A DNA stretch of 64,000 nt from Streptomyces sp. 11x1 (GTDB taxonomy: Bacteria > Actinomycetota > Actinomycetes > Streptomycetales > Streptomycetaceae), in the NCBI RefSeq assembly GCF_032598905.1, contig NZ_CP122458.1, forward strand, positions 8,333,001-8,397,000, in the 5' to 3' direction. The notes below the pieces were generated by a model. That model was not told where the DNA came from. It ran no database searches and saw only the letters and a program-made list of their open reading frames with translations. Below, in pieces: positions 24,725 to 32,646 of this stretch (its first letter is position 1; each line of letters opens with the position of its first letter). A program made the translations under genes and the position numbers.

Positions 24725-26274
24725 CCACCTCGGTGAGCGCACCCGCCTTCTCCGCCGACCGGGGAGACGGTACCTACCGCAACCCGGTCCTCGACGCCGA
24801 CTGGTCCGACCCCGATGTCCTGCGCGTGGCCGACGACTTCTACCTGACGGCCTCCAGCTTCGGCCGGGCCCCGGGCCTTCCCCTGCTGCACTCCCGGGAC
24901 CTGGTCAACTGGACGCTCGTCGGCCACGCGCTGCAACTCCTGGAACCGGCGGCCGAGTTCAGGACCCCGCGCCACGACTGCGGGGTGTGGGCGCCCTCGC
25001 TGCGCCACTTCGACGACCGGTTCTGGATCTTCTGGGGCGACCCCGACCACGGCATCTTCCAGGTCAACGCCCCCGGGATCAGGGGCCCTTGGACCCGGCC
25101 GCACCTGGTCAAGGAGGGCAAGGGGCTCATCGACCCCTGCCCGCTGTGGGACGAGGAGACCGGCGAGGCGTATCTGGTGCACGCCTGGGCGAAGTCCCGC
25201 TCCGGCGTCAAGAACCGGCTCACCGGGCACCGGATGCGGCCCGACGGGACGGGGCTGCTCGACGAGGGCAAGATCATCGTCGACGCCGACCGGCTCTCCG
25301 GCTGGTTCACCCTGGAGGGGCCCAAGCTCTACCGCCACGACGGCTGGTACTGGATCCTCGCCCCCGCCGGAGGCGTGGAGACCGGCTGGCAGGGCGCCTT
25401 CCGCTCCCGCGACTTCTTCGGGCCCTACGAGGAACGGATCGTCCTGGAGCAGAAGGACACCGAGGTCAACGGGCCGCACCAGGGCGGCTGGGTGCGCACG
25501 GCGGCCGACGAGGACTGGTTCCTGCACTTCCAGCAGCGGGGCGCGTACGGCAGGGTCGTCCACCTGCAGCCCATGCGCTGGGACCACTCGGACGGCTGGC
25601 CGGTGATCGGCGACGACGGCGCCCCGGTCGCCGTCCACCGCAAGCCGGCGCTGCCGGCCCAGCCGCCGACCGCGCCCGCGACCGACGACGACTTCCCCGG
25701 CGGCCGCTTCGGACGCCAGTGGCAGTGGACCGCGAACCCTCAGGACGGCTGGGCCACCCAGCACTCCGGGGACGGGCTGCGGCTCACGTGCGTGCGCTCC
25801 GTGCACGCGCACGACCTGCGGAAACTGGCGAATGTGCTCACACAGCGGCTGCCGGGGATCCCCGCCGTCGTCGAGGTGGAGCTGAGGCTCGACAGCGAGG
25901 AACCGGGGGCGCGTGCCGGGCTCGCGGTGCTCGGGGACGCCTTCCGCTGGATCGGGCTCCAGCGGGGTGCCGAGGGGACCGTGCACCTCGTCCACCGGTT
26001 CGCCGAGACCGTCGCAGGCCGGGAACGGGACGCCGATGACGCGCGCCCGGCGCCCGGAGGGCGGGCCCGGCTGCGGATCGAGACCTCGGCCGGGGCGCGC
26101 TGCCGGTTCTCCTACGACGTGGGGGAGGGGTGGCAGCCCTCGGGACAGGTCTTCGCCGCCACCCCCTGGCGCTGGGTCGGCGCCCTGCTCGGCCTCTTCG
26201 CGGTCGCGCCCACCGGCGGGGGCCACGCCGGGGCGGCCACGTTCACGCAGTTCAGGATCACCCCTTCCGCGTAA
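24721..26274 (+). CDS. Cytosolic glycoside hydrolase family 43 with C-terminal beta-sandwich
   Basis: A 517-residue protein without signal peptide, GTG 24721 overlapping the previous stop. The five-bladed propeller starts NPVLDADWSDPDVLRV (catalytic base Asp). It has GVWAPSLRHFDDRFWIFW and the acid Glu in FTLEGPKLYRHDGWYW. After about residue 330 comes the beta-xylosidase-type concanavalin domain (DDDFPGGRFGRQWQW to ATFTQFRI). Such enzymes are beta-xylosidases or alpha-L-arabinofuranosidases. In this setting it probably trims imported arabino- or galacturono-oligosaccharides. Confidence 0.9.
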   Translation: MTTSVSAPAFSADRGDGTYRNPVLDADWSDPDVLRVADDFYLTASSFGRAPGLPLLHSRDLVNWTLVGHALQLLEPAAEFRTPRHDCGVWAPSLRHFDDRFWIFWGDPDHGIFQVNAPGIRGPWTRPHLVKEGKGLIDPCPLWDEETGEAYLVHAWAKSRSGVKNRLTGHRMRPDGTGLLDEGKIIVDADRLSGWFTLEGPKLYRHDGWYWILAPAGGVETGWQGAFRSRDFFGPYEERIVLEQKDTEVNGPHQGGWVRTAADEDWFLHFQQRGAYGRVVHLQPMRWDHSDGWPVIGDDGAPVAVHRKPALPAQPPTAPATDDDFPGGRFGRQWQWTANPQDGWATQHSGDGLRLTCVRSVHAHDLRKLANVLTQRLPGIPAVVEVELRLDSEEPGARAGLAVLGDAFRWIGLQRGAEGTVHLVHRFAETVAGRERDADDARPAPGGRARLRIETSAGARCRFSYDVGEGWQPSGQVFAATPWRWVGALLGLFAVAPTGGGHAGAATFTQFRITPSA

Positions 26275-26311
26275 CTCGTACGCCTGTTTGGAGCCGCAAT
26301 GACGCACCTCC

Positions 26312-26327
26312 TTAGCAAGCGCTTTCC
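26312..26327. promoter_or_regulatory. LacI-type operator, second copy
   Basis: The minus strand reads GGAAAGCGCTTGCT, sharing the GGAAAGCGCTT core with the site at 20581-20596. It probably once served the pectinesterase gene whose remnant starts directly after it, or now serves the binding protein 390 bp on. Confidence 0.55.
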
Positions 26328-26329
26328 GG

Positions 26330-26684
26330 GTGGAGGGAGAACCCGCCCGGACGCACCACCTCGACCGGCCCTGGCACCCGGGCGGGGAGCCGCACGCCGT
26401 CGCCCAGCTGCCCTTGCGGGTTGTCCGCCGCGATCGAGTCGTCGCCGTGGACGGACATGATCGGCTTCTCCTGGAAGGACACGCGGTTCACGGAGTACCG
26501 GAGGTGCGGGCCGGGATCCGGCGTCACCACCGACCGGCCGCAGCTCGACCGCGCCGACGCATCTACCCACACGGTCACCAAGTACCTCGCGGGGACGGAC
26601 GGTTGGGCATCGCATCGCCCGCACGCCGGCGCCGACCGCTGGGCCCGTTCCCGGATACAGCACAGACCCCCCGCAACTTCATAA
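26330..26684 (+). pseudogene. Pectinesterase (CE8) C-terminal remnant with frameshift
   Basis: Frame from 26330 reads HHLDRPWHPGGEPHAVAQ, the conserved arginine-tryptophan region of CE8 (RPW-P). One extra base near 26420 moves the homology to another frame: SAAIESSPWTDMIGFSWKD, then TRFTEYRRCGPG and TVTKYLAGTDGW, the family C-terminus. Compare FPWQDQRFAEYRNTGPG in the intact enzyme at 30420. The catalytic N-terminal part is absent. It is a decayed copy left between GH43 and the binding-protein gene. Confidence 0.8.
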
Positions 26685-26713
26685 CCCTCGTATCCAGAAG
26701 AGAGAGCCGTTCG

Positions 26714-28060
26714 ATGAAGATCAGCAATCGCAGAAGCAGGCGTGCCGCCGCGGCCGTCGCCCTCGTTTCCGTCCTCGCCCTGACCGCCACCGCCTGCGGT
26801 GACGACGGCAGCGGCACCGGCGGGGACAAGGGTTCCGAGGGCAGCGGCAAGGGCGAGATCGTCTTCTGGGACAACAACGGCGGTGTCCGCACCGAGATCT
26901 GGAAGGAGGTCATCGCCGACTTCGAGAAGGCCCACCCGGACATCGACGTCCAGTACGTCGGGATCGCCGCCACGGAGTACCAGTCCAAGGTGGACACGGC
27001 CATCCAGGGCGGCGGCCTCCCGGACGTCGGCGGTATCGGCGCGGCCATGGCCGCGGGATTCGCCGCGCAGGGCGCGCTGGAGCCGCTCGACGACCGGCTC
27101 TCCAAGTCCTCCCTGAGCGGCAAGCTCAACGAGTCGATGGTCGAGTCGCTGAAGTCCGCCGGCGGCGGCGACGCCCTCTTTTCGATCCCGACCTCCGCCA
27201 ACAACGGTGTCCTCTACTACCGCATCGACCTGTTCAAGGCGGCGGGCCTGCCCGAGCCGACCGACTGGGACAAGTTCTACGACGCCGCCGAGAAGCTCAC
27301 CGACAAGGACAAGAACAAGTTCGGCTACACCATCCGCGGTGGCGCCGGCTCCATCGCGCAGGCGCTGGACGCGATGTACGGGCAGTCGGGGATCACCTCG
27401 TTCTGGGACGCGAGCGGTGAGAAGACCACCGTGAACGACCCGAAGAACGTGGAGGCCCTGGAGGAGTACGTCGGCCTCTACAAGAAGGTCACGCCCGCGG
27501 CCGACCTCAACAACGACTTCACCAAGATGGTCGCGCAGTTCGACTCCGGCACGATCGGGATGCTGAACCACAACCTGGGCTCCTACCAGGACCATGTGAA
27601 GGCGTTCGGCGACAAGTTCCGCGGCATCCCGCAGCCGACCGGGCCCGGTGGCAAGCGGGTCCAGGTGTCCAACCCGGTCGACGGGCTCGGTCTGTTCAAG
27701 AGCTCGAAGAACAAGGAAGCCGCCTGGAAGTTCATCGAGTTCGCCACGTCGCACGAGGAGAACTCCAAGTTCAACAAGTCGGCCGGGCAGGTGCCGTCGA
27801 ACAACGACGCCGCGAAGGACACGTGGATCTCGGAGGCCGAGCCGACGAAGCTGGCCGCCGCCGCGCTGACCGACGGGTCGACGACGATCGTGCAGCTGCC
27901 GTACTACCTGCCGGACTGGAACACGATCTCGAAGGCCGACAACGAGCCGGCCTTCCAGAAGGTGATGGACGGGAAGAGCACGGCGAAGGAGTTCCTGGAC
28001 ACGATGGCCGAGCAGCTGAACGAGGCTCAGGCGGAGTGGAACGAGCAGAAGAAGGGCTGA
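26714..28060 (+). CDS. Oligosaccharide ABC transporter substrate-binding lipoprotein
   Basis: A 448-residue lipoprotein with signal MKISNRRSRRAAAAVALVSV and lipobox LTATAC, followed by a Gly/Ser/Asp tether. GEIVFWDNNGGVRTEIW opens the family-1 binding fold; DFEKAHPDIDVQYVG, QGGGLPDVGGIG and KEAAWKFIEFATSHE follow in order. ATG 26714 has AGAGAG upstream. Being last in the operon after a degraded spacer is unusual, since the binding protein normally precedes its permeases. It is the only candidate partner for the permeases at 20640-22483. The ligand is probably a pectin-derived oligosaccharide, from context. Confidence 0.9.
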   Translation: MKISNRRSRRAAAAVALVSVLALTATACGDDGSGTGGDKGSEGSGKGEIVFWDNNGGVRTEIWKEVIADFEKAHPDIDVQYVGIAATEYQSKVDTAIQGGGLPDVGGIGAAMAAGFAAQGALEPLDDRLSKSSLSGKLNESMVESLKSAGGGDALFSIPTSANNGVLYYRIDLFKAAGLPEPTDWDKFYDAAEKLTDKDKNKFGYTIRGGAGSIAQALDAMYGQSGITSFWDASGEKTTVNDPKNVEALEEYVGLYKKVTPAADLNNDFTKMVAQFDSGTIGMLNHNLGSYQDHVKAFGDKFRGIPQPTGPGGKRVQVSNPVDGLGLFKSSKNKEAAWKFIEFATSHEENSKFNKSAGQVPSNNDAAKDTWISEAEPTKLAAAALTDGSTTIVQLPYYLPDWNTISKADNEPAFQKVMDGKSTAKEFLDTMAEQLNEAQAEWNEQKKG

Positions 28061-28097
28061 GAACTCGGGCCGGTCCGTTCGTGTCCGGCCGAAGGTT

Positions 28098-28169
28098 CGT
28101 TGTGGTTGATCGCGCCCACGCGGCGGAGCCGCATATGTGACAGTCCCGCGCCCCTATAGGGGCGCGGGA
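28098..28169 (+). repeat. Interspersed hairpin repeat, copy B (variant)
   Basis: Starts CGTTGTGGTTGATCGCGCCC, has the inner inverted repeat GCGGCGGAGCCGC, and ends in a perfect 26-bp palindrome (28144-28169, arms TCCCGCGCCCCTA and TAGGGGCGCGGGA). It follows the binding-protein gene and could act as its terminator. Confidence 0.8.
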
Positions 28170-28192
28170 CCCTACTGGAAAGGCACCCGCAC

Positions 28193-28999
28193 GTGTCACT
28201 CACCCGTAGACAGGTCACCACCGCGGCGCTCGCCGCCGTTCCGCTCGCCGTAGCCGCCACCGGGCCCGCGTCCGCCGCGGCCTCGCCCGGCGGGGCCCGG
28301 CGTGAGCGCACCCTCTACCTCGCCGGCGACTCCACCGCCGCGCAGAAGTACGCCGACGCCGCGCCCGAGACCGGGTGGGGGATGGTGCTGCCGTTCTTCC
28401 TCCGGCAAGGGGCGGCGGTCTCCAACCACGCCGTGAACGGGCGTAGTTCGAAGAGCTTCATCGACGAGGGACACCTGGACGTCATCCTCGGAGACATTCG
28501 GCCCGGGGACTTCCTGGTCGTCCAGTTCGGGCACAACGACTCCAAGATCGCCGATCCCACGCGGTACACCGAGCCGTGGACGACGTACCAGGACTACCTG
28601 CGCCAGTACATCGACGGTGCGCGGGCGCGGGGCGCCCGGCCGGTGCTCGCCACCTCCGTCGAGCGCAGAAAGTTCGACGCGAGCGGCAACGCCGTGCCGA
28701 CCCACGGCGACTATCCGGCAGCGGCGATCGCTCTCGCCGCGGAGGAGGGTGTCGCCCTCCTCGACATCCAGGCGCTGTCCATCGCGTTGTGGCAGCGACT
28801 CGGGGTCGAGGAGACCAAGAAGTACTTCAACTGGACCGCGACCGAGCAGGACAACACGCACTTCAATCCGCCGGGGGCCGTGGCCGTGGCCCGGCTAGTG
28901 GTGGGTGAGTTGCTGCGTCGGCGGGTGCTTTCGCCGCGGGATGTTCGTCGGTTGGGCGAGGAGATCCCGGAGTCGTGGATCACCTGGCCGGAAGCGTAG
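28193..28999 (+). CDS. Rhamnogalacturonan acetylesterase (CE12, SGNH hydrolase)
   Basis: A 268-residue secreted esterase with a twin-arginine-type signal (SLTRRQVTTAALAAVPLAVA). SGNH blocks are visible: block I LYLAGDSTAAQ with the nucleophile Ser, block II NHAVNGRSSKSF, block III VQFGHNDSK, block V DNTHFNPPG with the catalytic Asp and His. It removes acetyl groups from rhamnogalacturonan so that lyases can act. GTG 28193 is the start. It begins the secreted pectinase block and lies after repeat B. Confidence 0.92.
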   Translation: MSLTRRQVTTAALAAVPLAVAATGPASAAASPGGARRERTLYLAGDSTAAQKYADAAPETGWGMVLPFFLRQGAAVSNHAVNGRSSKSFIDEGHLDVILGDIRPGDFLVVQFGHNDSKIADPTRYTEPWTTYQDYLRQYIDGARARGARPVLATSVERRKFDASGNAVPTHGDYPAAAIALAAEEGVALLDIQALSIALWQRLGVEETKKYFNWTATEQDNTHFNPPGAVAVARLVVGELLRRRVLSPRDVRRLGEEIPESWITWPEA

Positions 29000-29031
29000 T
29001 GCTCCGCTTTCAGGCCGGTTTTCGGCTGCGA

Positions 29032-29079
29032 GTCCGTTGTGGCTGGTCGCGCAGTTCCCCGCGCCCCTGAAGGGGCGCA
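29032..29079 (+). repeat. Interspersed hairpin repeat, copy C
   Basis: GTCCGTTGTGGCTGGTCGCG, then CAGTTCCCCGCGCCCC-TGA-AGGGGCGC, the standard form of the unit, between the acetylesterase and PL1 genes. Confidence 0.85.
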
Positions 29080-29112
29080 TCATCCCCCTTTGCTTCGAAA
29101 GGAACCGCATCC

Positions 29113-30420
29113 ATGCGTCCTCGTATGTGGCATGCCCATGTCATGACATCCGTCGTCGGCTGCACCGCGCTCGTGCTCGGGGTCACCGGCACCGGCGTCG
29201 CCCAGGCCCAGGTGCGTGACCTCGGGCGGCAGGTCCTCGGTGCCGGTGACGGGTGGGGGTCGGCCGAGGGCGGCACCACCGGTGGGTCCGCCGCCGACGC
29301 CGAGCACGTCTACACCGTCACCACCTGGGCGGAGTTCAAGGCCGCGCTGAGAGACGGTGGAGACGCGCCGAAGATCATCAAGGTGAAGGGGATGATCGAC
29401 GCCGTCTCCGAGGGCTGCGAGGCCTTCGTCACCGACGGCTACGACCTCCAGCAGTACCTCAAGGACTACGACCCGGCCGTCTACGGCAACGACCAGGTCG
29501 CCAGGGGGCCGCAGGAGGACGCGCGGGTCGCGTCCATGGCCAACCAGGACTCGGCGATCAAGGCCGACATCCCGTCCAACACCACGATCGTCGGCGTCGG
29601 CAAGAACTCCGGCATCCTCGGCGGCAGCCTCCAGATCAAGGGCGTCTCGAACGTCATCATGCGCAACCTCACCATCGAGGCGCCGCTCGACTGTTTCCCC
29701 AAGTGGGACCCGACCGACGACGACAACACCGGCAACTGGAACAGCGAGTACGACGCCGTGGTCGTCTTCGGCACCGACCACGTCTGGCTCGACCACAACA
29801 CCTTCACCGACGGGCGCTACCCGGACAGTGAGCGGCCGGTCTACTTCGGCAAGGTCTTCCAGCAGCACGACGGCCTGACCGACATCGTGCGCGGCTCCGA
29901 CTACGTGACCGTCTCCTGGAACCGCTTCCAGGACCACGACAAGAACATGCTGATCGGCAACAGCGACGGCACCGCCGCCCTCGACTCGGGCAAGCTCAAG
30001 GTCACCCTGCACCACAACCGCTTCGACGGGATCCTCCAGCGTTCCCCGCGTGTGCGGTTCGGCCAGGTCGACGTCTACAACAACCACTACGTGGTGACCG
30101 AGGAGCAGAAGGACGACTACTACCTCTTCGGTGTCGGCCTCTCCTCGCAGCTCCACGCCAGCGACAACGCGATCACGCTGCCGTCGGGCGCGAGTGTCGG
30201 CAAGGCCCTGAAGAGGTGGAACGACTCCCCGCTCACCGCCGAGAACAACTACGTCAACGGCAGGCTGACGGACCTGATCGCCGTCCACAACGCCGAGATC
30301 CCCTCGGAGTTCCTCCGGTCGGGCGCCGGCTGGATGCCCACCCTGCGGACCAAGGTCGACTCGCCGCGCGCCGTGCCGGGCGTCGTCGCGAACCGCGCGG
30401 GCGCCGGGAAGGTCTGCTGA
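29113..30420 (+). CDS. Secreted pectate lyase, family PL1
   Basis: A 435-residue enzyme with a signal peptide ending near GVAQAQ. It cleaves polygalacturonate by calcium-dependent beta-elimination. The PL1 beta-helix markers are GGSLQIKGVSNVIMRNL, DAVVVFGTDHVWLDHNTF (calcium-site Asp), GSDYVTVSWNRFQDHDKNML, and the catalytic Arg region ILQRSPRVRFG. The C-terminus GWMPTLRTKVDS is the segment retained in the collapsed copy at 22480. CGAAAGGA lies ahead of ATG 29113. The next gene starts inside its stop (TGATG), so lyase and esterase are co-translated. Confidence 0.93.
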   Translation: MRPRMWHAHVMTSVVGCTALVLGVTGTGVAQAQVRDLGRQVLGAGDGWGSAEGGTTGGSAADAEHVYTVTTWAEFKAALRDGGDAPKIIKVKGMIDAVSEGCEAFVTDGYDLQQYLKDYDPAVYGNDQVARGPQEDARVASMANQDSAIKADIPSNTTIVGVGKNSGILGGSLQIKGVSNVIMRNLTIEAPLDCFPKWDPTDDDNTGNWNSEYDAVVVFGTDHVWLDHNTFTDGRYPDSERPVYFGKVFQQHDGLTDIVRGSDYVTVSWNRFQDHDKNMLIGNSDGTAALDSGKLKVTLHHNRFDGILQRSPRVRFGQVDVYNNHYVVTEEQKDDYYLFGVGLSSQLHASDNAITLPSGASVGKALKRWNDSPLTAENNYVNGRLTDLIAVHNAEIPSEFLRSGAGWMPTLRTKVDSPRAVPGVVANRAGAGKVC

Positions 30421-31613
30421 TGATCGGGCGCCAACCGGGGCCGAGCAGACGGTCGTTGACGGCCGCCGGGATCGGGACCGCGCTCGCGCTCGCCGTCGCG
30501 ACCCCGGTCCGAGCGGCCCGAGCGGCCCAAGCGGCACCGGCGGCCCGGGCCGACCGCGCCGCCCGTGGCCGCCGGGTCTTCGGACGGTACGGATCGCCGG
30601 CCGCCCGCCTCGACGAGCGGACCCTGTACGTGGATGCCGGCGGTGCCGGCGACTTCACCACCGTCCAGGCCGCCGTCACCGCCGCTGGGGGTACCTCCCA
30701 GGCGTTCAGCACTGGGGGAGGCACCGGATACACCCTGGTCGTCGCGCCCGGCGTCTACCGCGAGACCGTCGCCGTCGGCGTCGCCCGTACGGAGATGACC
30801 TGGATCGGTGCCTCCGGGGACGCCCAGGACGTCGTGGTCGTGTACGACAACGCGGCCGGCACCCCCAAGCCCGGCGGCGGCACCTACGGCACCACCGGGT
30901 CCGCCACCACCCTGGTGCAGGCCGCCGGGTTCACCGCGCGGGACATCACCTTCGCCAACGACTGGCTGCGCGCCGACCACCCCGGGATCAGCGGCACCCA
31001 GGCCGTCGCCATCAAGGTGCAGGGCGACCGGTCCGCGTTCCTGCGCTGCCGGTTCCTGGGGCACCAGGACACCCTGTACGCCGACTCGACGGCGCTCGGC
31101 ACCTTCGCGCGGCAGTACTTCCGCGACTGCTACGCCGAGGGGGACGTGGACTTCGTCTTCGGACGGGCCACCGCCGTCTTCGAACGCTGCCACTTCCACA
31201 CCCTGACCAGGACCGACCTGGCCTCCGCGCCCTACGGGTTCGTCTTCGCGCCCTCCACCGCGGGCGCCAACCCGCGCGGCTACCTGGTGACCCGGAGCCG
31301 GATCACCAGTGAGGCACCGGACGCCCACTACAAGCTGGCCCGGCCCTGGGTGCCCAGCTCGGACACCACCGCCCGTCCCATGCTCACTGTGCGCGAGACC
31401 CGCCTCGGTGCCGGGATCGACGCGGTAGCGCCCTACACCGACATGTCGTCGGGCTTCCCCTGGCAGGACCAGCGGTTCGCCGAGTACCGCAACACCGGAC
31501 CCGGCGCCGTCGTCTCCGTCCCGGAGAACCGGCCCCAGCTCACGGCCGCCGAGGCTGCCTCCGCCACCCGTGAGGCGTACCTCGGCGACTGGACCCCGTG
31601 GGAGAGGTGCTGA
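30420..31613 (+). CDS. Secreted pectinesterase, family CE8 (first)
   Basis: A 397-residue enzyme with a twin-arginine-like signal (PSRRSLTAAGIGTALALAVA). It removes methyl groups from pectin for the lyases. CE8 motifs: TLYVDAGGAGDFTTVQAAV, ISGTQAVAI, LGHQDTLYADS (catalytic Asp), EGDVDFVFGRATAVF (second Asp) and KLARPWVPSS (Arg). Compared with the next gene it has about 14 extra residues (GGTSQAFSTGGG) encoded by a palindrome-like insert at 30685-30720. Start ATG 30420 overlaps the lyase stop. Confidence 0.93.
   Translation: MIGRQPGPSRRSLTAAGIGTALALAVATPVRAARAAQAAPAARADRAARGRRVFGRYGSPAARLDERTLYVDAGGAGDFTTVQAAVTAAGGTSQAFSTGGGTGYTLVVAPGVYRETVAVGVARTEMTWIGASGDAQDVVVVYDNAAGTPKPGGGTYGTTGSATTLVQAAGFTARDITFANDWLRADHPGISGTQAVAIKVQGDRSAFLRCRFLGHQDTLYADSTALGTFARQYFRDCYAEGDVDFVFGRATAVFERCHFHTLTRTDLASAPYGFVFAPSTAGANPRGYLVTRSRITSEAPDAHYKLARPWVPSSDTTARPMLTVRETRLGAGIDAVAPYTDMSSGFPWQDQRFAEYRNTGPGAVVSVPENRPQLTAAEAASATREAYLGDWTPWERC
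30685..30720 (+). repeat. Palindrome-like insert inside pectinesterase gene
   Basis: TGGGGGTACCTCCCA followed by GGCGTTCAGCACTGGGGGAG. This arrangement resembles short interspersed repeats of Streptomyces. It is 36 bases, so the frame is kept, and it lies where the paralogue at 31615 has no sequence. Confidence 0.6.
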
Positions 31614-31614
31614 G

Positions 31615-32646
31615 ATGCGCCGACGCACCCTGCTCGGCGGAATCGCCGGCGGCCTGGTGGCCGCCGGCGCGGCCCCCGCCCTCGCCCATGGCGGCCGCCG
31701 GGTCCTGCACGTCCGGCCCGGAGGATCGGTCCAGGCCGCCGTGGACGCCGTCACCTGGCCCGGGTGGACGATCGTCGTCCACCCGGGGACGTATCGCGAG
31801 GTCGTCAACATCCCAGCGGACAAGCGGGAGTTGACACTGCGGGGCGCGTCCCGCGACCCCCGCGCCGCCGTGATCGTCTTCGACCGCGCCAACGGCACCC
31901 CCAGGCCGGAGGGCGGCACGTACGGCACCGCGGGCTCCGCCACCTTCACCTCGGCGGCGCCAGGCCTGACCGTACGCGACCTGACCCTCGCCAACGACTG
32001 GCTGCGCGCCGACCACCCCGACATCACCGGGACCCAGGCGGTCGCCGCGTACGTCACCGGGGACCGCTCGCACTTCGAGAACGTCCGGTTCCTCGCCCAC
32101 CAGGACACCCTGTTCGCGGACACCACCGCGCTCGACGCCTTCGACCGGCAGTACTACCGGCACTGCTACATCGAAGGTGATGTCGACTTCGTGTTCGGGC
32201 GGGCCCGCGCCGTGTTCGACTCCTGCCACTTCCGCACCCTCCAGCGAGATGTGACCTTCACCCCCAAGGGCATGGTCTTCGCCCCCGCCACCGCCCGCGC
32301 CAACCTCTACGGCTTCCTCGCCCTGCGCGGCCGGATCACCTCCGGCGCCGAGGACGCCGCGTACAAGATCGCCCGACCCTGGGTGCCCTCGTACGAGACG
32401 ACCGCCTGGCCGTCGCTGGTCGTGCGGGACACCTGGATCGGCCCCGGGATCGACGCCGTCGCGCCCTACACCAACATGCGCGACGCCTACCCCTGGCAGA
32501 CCATGCGCCTCCGCGAGTACGCCAACTCCGGTCCGGGCGCGGTCGTCTCCGTGCCGGAGAACCGGCCCCGGCTGACGGCGGCCGAGGCCAGGGAGCACAC
32601 ACCGAGGACCTACCTCGGGGACTGGAGGCCCTGTGCCGGCCGGTGA
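31615..32646 (+). CDS. Secreted pectinesterase, family CE8 (second)
   Basis: A 343-residue paralogue of the preceding gene, starting at ATG 31615 one base after its stop. Twin-arginine-like signal MRRRTLLGGIAGGLVAAG. Motifs: ITGTQAVAAY, LAHQDTLFADT, EGDVDFVFGRARAVF, KIARPWVPSY, REYANSGPGAVVSVPENRP. Both copies keep all catalytic residues, so both are probably active; they may differ in pattern of de-esterification. Its end overlaps the next gene by 14 bases. Confidence 0.92.
   Translation: MRRRTLLGGIAGGLVAAGAAPALAHGGRRVLHVRPGGSVQAAVDAVTWPGWTIVVHPGTYREVVNIPADKRELTLRGASRDPRAAVIVFDRANGTPRPEGGTYGTAGSATFTSAAPGLTVRDLTLANDWLRADHPDITGTQAVAAYVTGDRSHFENVRFLAHQDTLFADTTALDAFDRQYYRHCYIEGDVDFVFGRARAVFDSCHFRTLQRDVTFTPKGMVFAPATARANLYGFLALRGRITSGAEDAAYKIARPWVPSYETTAWPSLVVRDTWIGPGIDAVAPYTNMRDAYPWQTMRLREYANSGPGAVVSVPENRPRLTAAEAREHTPRTYLGDWRPCAGR

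Larger units (their letters stand above)
26275..26713. other. 439-bp gap between GH43 and binding-protein genes
   Basis: The gap holds a LacI-type operator (26312-26327) and a frameshifted pectinesterase C-terminus (26330-26684). No intact gene was found. No clear promoter for the binding protein was recognised between 26607 and 26713. Confidence 0.7.
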
